Assembly (NCBI GenBank): GCA_024230695.1 | Contig: JAAERC010000509.1 | Location: 1-8,857 of the forward strand | Reading direction: 5' to 3' | DNA length: 8,857 nt | Origin: Candidatus Zixiibacteriota bacterium | Lineage (GTDB): Bacteria > Zixibacteria > MSB-5A5 > GN15 > PGXB01 | Shown here: one piece after another, positions 6,728 to 8,857 of the stretch | Layout of the letters: each line of letters starts with the position of its first letter | Position numbering within the stretch: position 1 is the first letter of the stretch | Made by a program: the position numbers and the translations under genes | The notes under the pieces: model-generated | The model's database searches: none | The model's input: only the letters and a program-made list of their open reading frames with translations | Told to the model about the DNA's origin: nothing

Positions 6728-8488
6728 TTATTCCATAATCATTCTTCCCAGAAAATCTGGACCATAACGCCAGGGAATTTGCCAATGAGCGGCATCATTA
6801 AGTTGCGGCTGTTTCCGCCTAAAATTAAGCCCCCAGAAATTATCTTTGTCGATCTTAGTTCCAAATTGTTGAAGCGAAAGTTGTAATTCAACACACCAGA
6901 AATCTTTGCCAATTTTTGTTTTGACCTCATATTCACAGTTCCAGGATTCATCGCTCTCATAATATCCGCTAGTACCAATCGTCATTTTCTGGTCAAAAAT
7001 AAATCCATTGGGATTAACATACACAAGGTACATCTCTTCTTTTTCCGGTTCAGGCTGTAATATGTACCCCACACAATCATCCCCATACACGGCACCGTCA
7101 TGTTCAGCTACACCGGTCATAATAGACTTGATATCTGAATCATTACAATAAGAAGCCAAATAGAGATTGTTTTTGTCATAGGCAAAATAAAACCTGACCG
7201 AATCAGTTTCTGTGGGGTCGCCATCATAACCAAGGAAATTCGTTTCCGGATTATTCCATGATTTTTCTGAAATGTTGCCATCGAGAGTCGGACCTATATC
7301 TGTTTTATGACAAATGGTTTGTCGAGCGATTGGCAATTGTTCAACTACCGAAGCCGTTTTGTCCTTACCATAAGGGAAATTTATTGTTAATGACGGTAAA
7401 GGATATAGAGGTTTCATACATTTTATATTGAACTTAAATAACTGTGATGAATCAGGGGCAATGCTCACTGGTTTACTTAATGGCTCAACAAACCATGTGG
7501 TAGGTACATCCCATTGGAGCGTATCTTCAAGCCAAAATTCCTTGCTACTGTTTTTTATTGTTACCTCAAAAGAGGCAACATTTGAAAACTGGCTTTCGGC
7601 GACTATATACGGCTGACTAAAAGATATACTATTTGATTGAGCCTTAGTTATAAATTTGTTTTCATCAGCGGTAACCTCATCCCAGGGCAAAACGGCGCCC
7701 ATTTTTATTGGGGCAATTGATATTTTTTTGTCATCCACAGTGACCCAGACAAAATGATATTCTAATCCGGTTGGCCCCGGGTTCATACTTCCTCCTGAGC
7801 TGCCAACATTGGTGTAGAGAATATCATCATATTTGCCGCTGAAATATTTATGATAATGCCCGGAAAATAAGGCATCAACACCATATGTTTGAAAGAGGGT
7901 ATGAAGTTTATCCGGTTCGTTATCGGCAGTAGATGTTTCCCAGAAAGGCTTATGATAGAATACAATACACTGTTTAGCTTTGGCATTATTTTCCAGATCA
8001 TTTTCTATCCAATCTATTTGTTTCTGAGGCAGTTCATCACTTGAACTCCAGCGACTGTTATCAATTACAATAATATGTATTCCTTCAAAATCAAATGAAT
8101 GATATGGCTGGCCGATATACTCAATATAAAAACTTTCCATAAAATCCATTTCGATATCATTGTTCCCCGGAGCATAATAAATAGGCATAGAAAGTTGTGA
8201 AACTATTGATAGATATTCGGTCCATTTGTTGCGAAGTCTTTCTTCATTGTTTTCCGGGCCCTCGATCATATCTCCCACCGTAATTACAAAATCAGGTTTC
8301 ATGCGCTCTATTTCTTTAACAACCTGTTCATAAACACCCGGCGATGCACCTCCGGATCGGTCACCTATAACGGCGAAACGGACAGTTTCGAATTTTGACG
8401 AATCAATATTTTGGGCGATTGAAGAAACGCATGAAATAAAAACTAATAAAGTCGTAAAAAATGCTAATAGGAAAATAAGCCGTTTCAT
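6728..8488 (-). CDS. exported calcineurin-like metallophosphoesterase with CBM9-like C-terminal domain
   Basis: The start has a good GGGAGA ribosome-binding site five bases upstream (8494-8499 on the + strand) and an N-terminal export signal (residues 1-25). Cys20 (FISC) could be a lipobox cysteine, but Phe at -3 is unusual, and cleavage after SSIA is also possible. The metallophosphoesterase domain covers about 35-265, with GDRSGG (Asp43), VGDM (Asp73), GNND (108-111), YHKP (His179) and GHYH (His211, His213). Motif I has Ser where DxH usually has His, as in a GDRTGG subfamily I recall, and the usual GNH[DE] has Asn for His. A beta-sandwich region of NEW3 or Ig type follows at about 285-390, then a CBM9-like domain at about 395-586 opening with the characteristic LDGNISEKSW. 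The substrate is unknown; the CBM9-like end suggests glycan or cell-surface contact. The gene converges on the deiminase and has no dockerin, so a joint role is not indicated. Confidence 0.9.
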   Translation of the reverse strand: MKRLIFLLAFFTTLLVFISCVSSIAQNIDSSKFETVRFAVIGDRSGGASPGVYEQVVKEIERMKPDFVITVGDMIEGPENNEERLRNKWTEYLSIVSQLSMPIYYAPGNNDIEMDFMESFYIEYIGQPYHSFDFEGIHIIVIDNSRWSSSDELPQKQIDWIENDLENNAKAKQCIVFYHKPFWETSTADNEPDKLHTLFQTYGVDALFSGHYHKYFSGKYDDILYTNVGSSGGSMNPGPTGLEYHFVWVTVDDKKISIAPIKMGAVLPWDEVTADENKFITKAQSNSISFSQPYIVAESQFSNVASFEVTIKNSSKEFWLEDTLQWDVPTTWFVEPLSKPVSIAPDSSQLFKFNIKCMKPLYPLPSLTINFPYGKDKTASVVEQLPIARQTICHKTDIGPTLDGNISEKSWNNPETNFLGYDGDPTETDSVRFYFAYDKNNLYLASYCNDSDIKSIMTGVAEHDGAVYGDDCVGYILQPEPEKEEMYLVYVNPNGFIFDQKMTIGTSGYYESDESWNCEYEVKTKIGKDFWCVELQLSLQQFGTKIDKDNFWGLNFRRKQPQLNDAAHWQIPWRYGPDFLGRMIME

Positions 8489-8857
8489 AACTGTCTCCCA
8501 TATTTAGTTGTTTTAGTATTGTATTAAAAAATATTTTTTTATCAGGGAGAACGCAATATAAAATTATTGATATTTCTTTTTTTACCAAATGTGTTGACTT
8601 TAAAAATGATTGATACTGTCGGTCTAAAGCGTAACCGATTGCCGTTCATTCTCTTTGATTAATTAAAACATTCTTTGGCTAAAATTAAGTAACAAAGTCG
8701 AAACTTAAGGTTTTATTTAGAAGATATTATTGATTATAATTATCTATTCTAAAAGAAATTTCAGTTTTTCCGACACATATATTATGTTGACAGATTCCAA
8801 TAATTAGTTATATTCAATAAGGTTACGGCAATTACATACCTGTCGTGGTTAGAATAA
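8489..8857. other. gene-free, AT-rich region at the right edge
   Basis: No open frame of convincing length or composition occurs on either strand, and I see no tRNA, repeat array or mobile-element end. It must hold the promoter of the metallophosphoesterase on the minus strand. The best candidate there is TTGCGT (8556-8551), 17-base spacer, TATTTT (8533-8528), a poor match. The right part carries the rightward promoter listed separately. Confidence 0.6.
8787..8814 (+). promoter_or_regulatory. strong sigma70-like promoter reading off the right edge
   Basis: TTGACA (8787-8792, perfect -35) is followed after 16 bases by TATATT (8809-8814, 5 of 6 matches to TATAAT). Transcription would start near 8821 and run rightwards, divergent from the metallophosphoesterase gene, so it probably serves a gene beyond the window. 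The bases TTGACAGATT match those of the protease promoter candidate. Confidence 0.5.

Noticed and set aside
8403..8588. 61-codon frame on the minus strand overlapping the metallophosphoesterase start
   Set aside because: It overlaps the well-supported start, signal peptide and ribosome-binding site of the phosphoesterase in another frame, and its residue composition looks like translated AT-rich DNA.
8619..8638. TCGGT/ACCGA inverted repeat in the right-hand gene-free region
   Set aside because: Five pairs with a ten-base loop and no second copy; too short to support an operator or RNA structure.

Overview
The window is an AT-rich bacterial segment with three complete genes and one partial gene, all apparently acting at or beyond the cell envelope. 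Three of the four products tie it to the FCB superphylum outside the well-studied Bacteroidetes, with Candidatus Zixibacteria or a neighbouring candidate phylum the best guess. The clues are a SprA-like fragment, a gingipain-family (C25) protease and a porphyromonad-type peptidylarginine deiminase, the last two ending in the two-repeat dockerin-like tails common in that group. The lineage is inferred from protein style only; there is no rRNA or other marker here.

Layout. At 2-772 (+) lies the C-terminal end of a SprA_N-like protein, open at the left edge and stopping just after the SprA_N block. After a 201-base gap with a possible promoter comes a 1271-residue secreted multidomain C25 protease at 974-4789 (+). 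A strong intrinsic terminator hairpin follows at 4803-4838. Only 11 bases later starts a 617-residue secreted PPAD-like deiminase at 4850-6703 (+). Convergent to it, 24 bases away, is a 586-residue exported metallophosphoesterase with a CBM9-like C-terminus at 6728-8488 (-). The last 369 bases hold no gene, but carry a good sigma70-like promoter pointing off the right edge.

How the genes may work together. The protease keeps the whole catalytic set of Arg-gingipain RgpB, including the Asp that confers Arg specificity. The deiminase keeps the PPAD catalytic set and the Arg-Pro-Arg element that reads the C-terminal carboxylate of substrates ending in Arg. Cleavage after Arg makes exactly the peptide ends that PPAD-type enzymes convert to citrulline, so the two neighbours look like a cut-then-citrullinate pair. 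In Porphyromonas both enzymes carry T9SS C-terminal sorting domains; here both carry dockerin-like tails with the same Ile-Leu dipeptide at the usual cohesin-recognition positions. The pair, its joint dockerin tagging, and the hairpin in the deiminase leader are the most notable points of the window.
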